Of a DNA stretch of 5,992 bases, positions 5,891 through 5,992 are shown piece after piece. The notes under the pieces were generated by a model that worked only from the letters and a program-made list of their open reading frames with translations, made no database searches and was not told where the DNA came from. The stretch is from the NCBI GenBank assembly GCA_021647265.1, contig JAKIVA010000092.1, positions 1 through 5,992 of the forward strand, written 5' to 3'. The position numbers and the translations under genes were made by a program. How positions within the stretch are numbered: the stretch's first letter is position 1; every line of letters starts with the position of its first letter. The DNA comes from Lutibacter sp. (GTDB taxonomy: Bacteria; Bacteroidota; Bacteroidia; Flavobacteriales; Flavobacteriaceae).

Positions 5891-5992
5891 TTATTCTACC
5901 AATGTGGCGTTCTCTACAATTAATTCATAAAAGTAACCATATCCAAAATCTTTATTTAGAGAAACTTCTCCTTCAATAACAATAACGTCTCC
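5891..5992 (-). CDS. Second OB-fold-like secreted protein, C-terminal fragment (paralog of the neighbour)
   Basis: Reading the minus strand, an open frame enters at the window edge and stops with TAA at 5893-5891, giving 33 residues: GDVIVIEGEVSLNKD, FGYGYFYELI, then VENATLVE. These match the last residues of the downstream neighbour (GDIVTLEGLVSLDKD, FGYGYFYKLI, IENAVLID) at 22 of 33 positions without gaps. The gene is therefore a tandem paralog, or at least shares the same C-terminal OB-fold-like domain; its N-terminal part lies outside the window. The 18-base gap to the next start indicates an operon. Confidence 0.85.
   Translation of the reverse strand, partial: GDVIVIEGEVSLNKDFGYGYFYELIVENATLVE

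Overview
The window is AT-rich (roughly 30% G+C by eye). Its secreted proteins end their signal peptides in the SYS-Q / FG-Q / YG-Q style, and start codons are preceded by A/T-rich leaders with little Shine-Dalgarno signal. Together these suggest a Bacteroidota genome, most likely a flavobacterium-like lineage. This is inference from style; there is no taxonomic marker gene.

Layout. Positions 1-311 are the 3' end of a plus-strand gene for an NHL-repeat beta-propeller protein. After a 102-base gap comes a tight plus-strand block of four genes: a predicted nonaheme lipoprotein cytochrome c (414-1265), a large outer-membrane beta-barrel (1273-3252), an undecaheme cytochrome c (3276-4349) and a pentaheme cytochrome c (4390-5073). 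The gaps are only 7, 23 and 40 bases, so one transcript is likely. A perfect 15-bp stem with flanking A and T tracts (5092-5132) closes the block and can also serve the converging genes on the minus strand. Those are two tandem paralogs of a secreted protein with OB-fold-like domains: one complete (5174-5872) and the 3' end of a second (5891-5992), 18 bases apart.

How the parts fit. Multiheme cytochromes on both sides of a barrel gene is the hallmark arrangement of a porin-cytochrome conduit, the device that carries electrons across the outer membrane for extracellular electron transfer. The three cytochromes together have 25 CxxCH heme sites (9 + 11 + 5), and each has enough extra histidines for every heme to be bis-His ligated, as expected for electron wires rather than catalytic cytochromes. 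The nonaheme protein is probably a lipoprotein anchored at the outer membrane, the barrel would be the sheath, and the other two would sit in the periplasm or outside the cell. NHL-propeller proteins commonly accompany such clusters. No inner-membrane quinol oxidase or cytochrome maturation gene is seen here.

The most interesting points are the conduit itself in a Bacteroidota-like genome, the exact 9:9 heme-to-distal-histidine count and 89-residue internal duplication in the first cytochrome, a small strand-rich domain inserted in the barrel, and an extra fifth heme motif in the last cytochrome.
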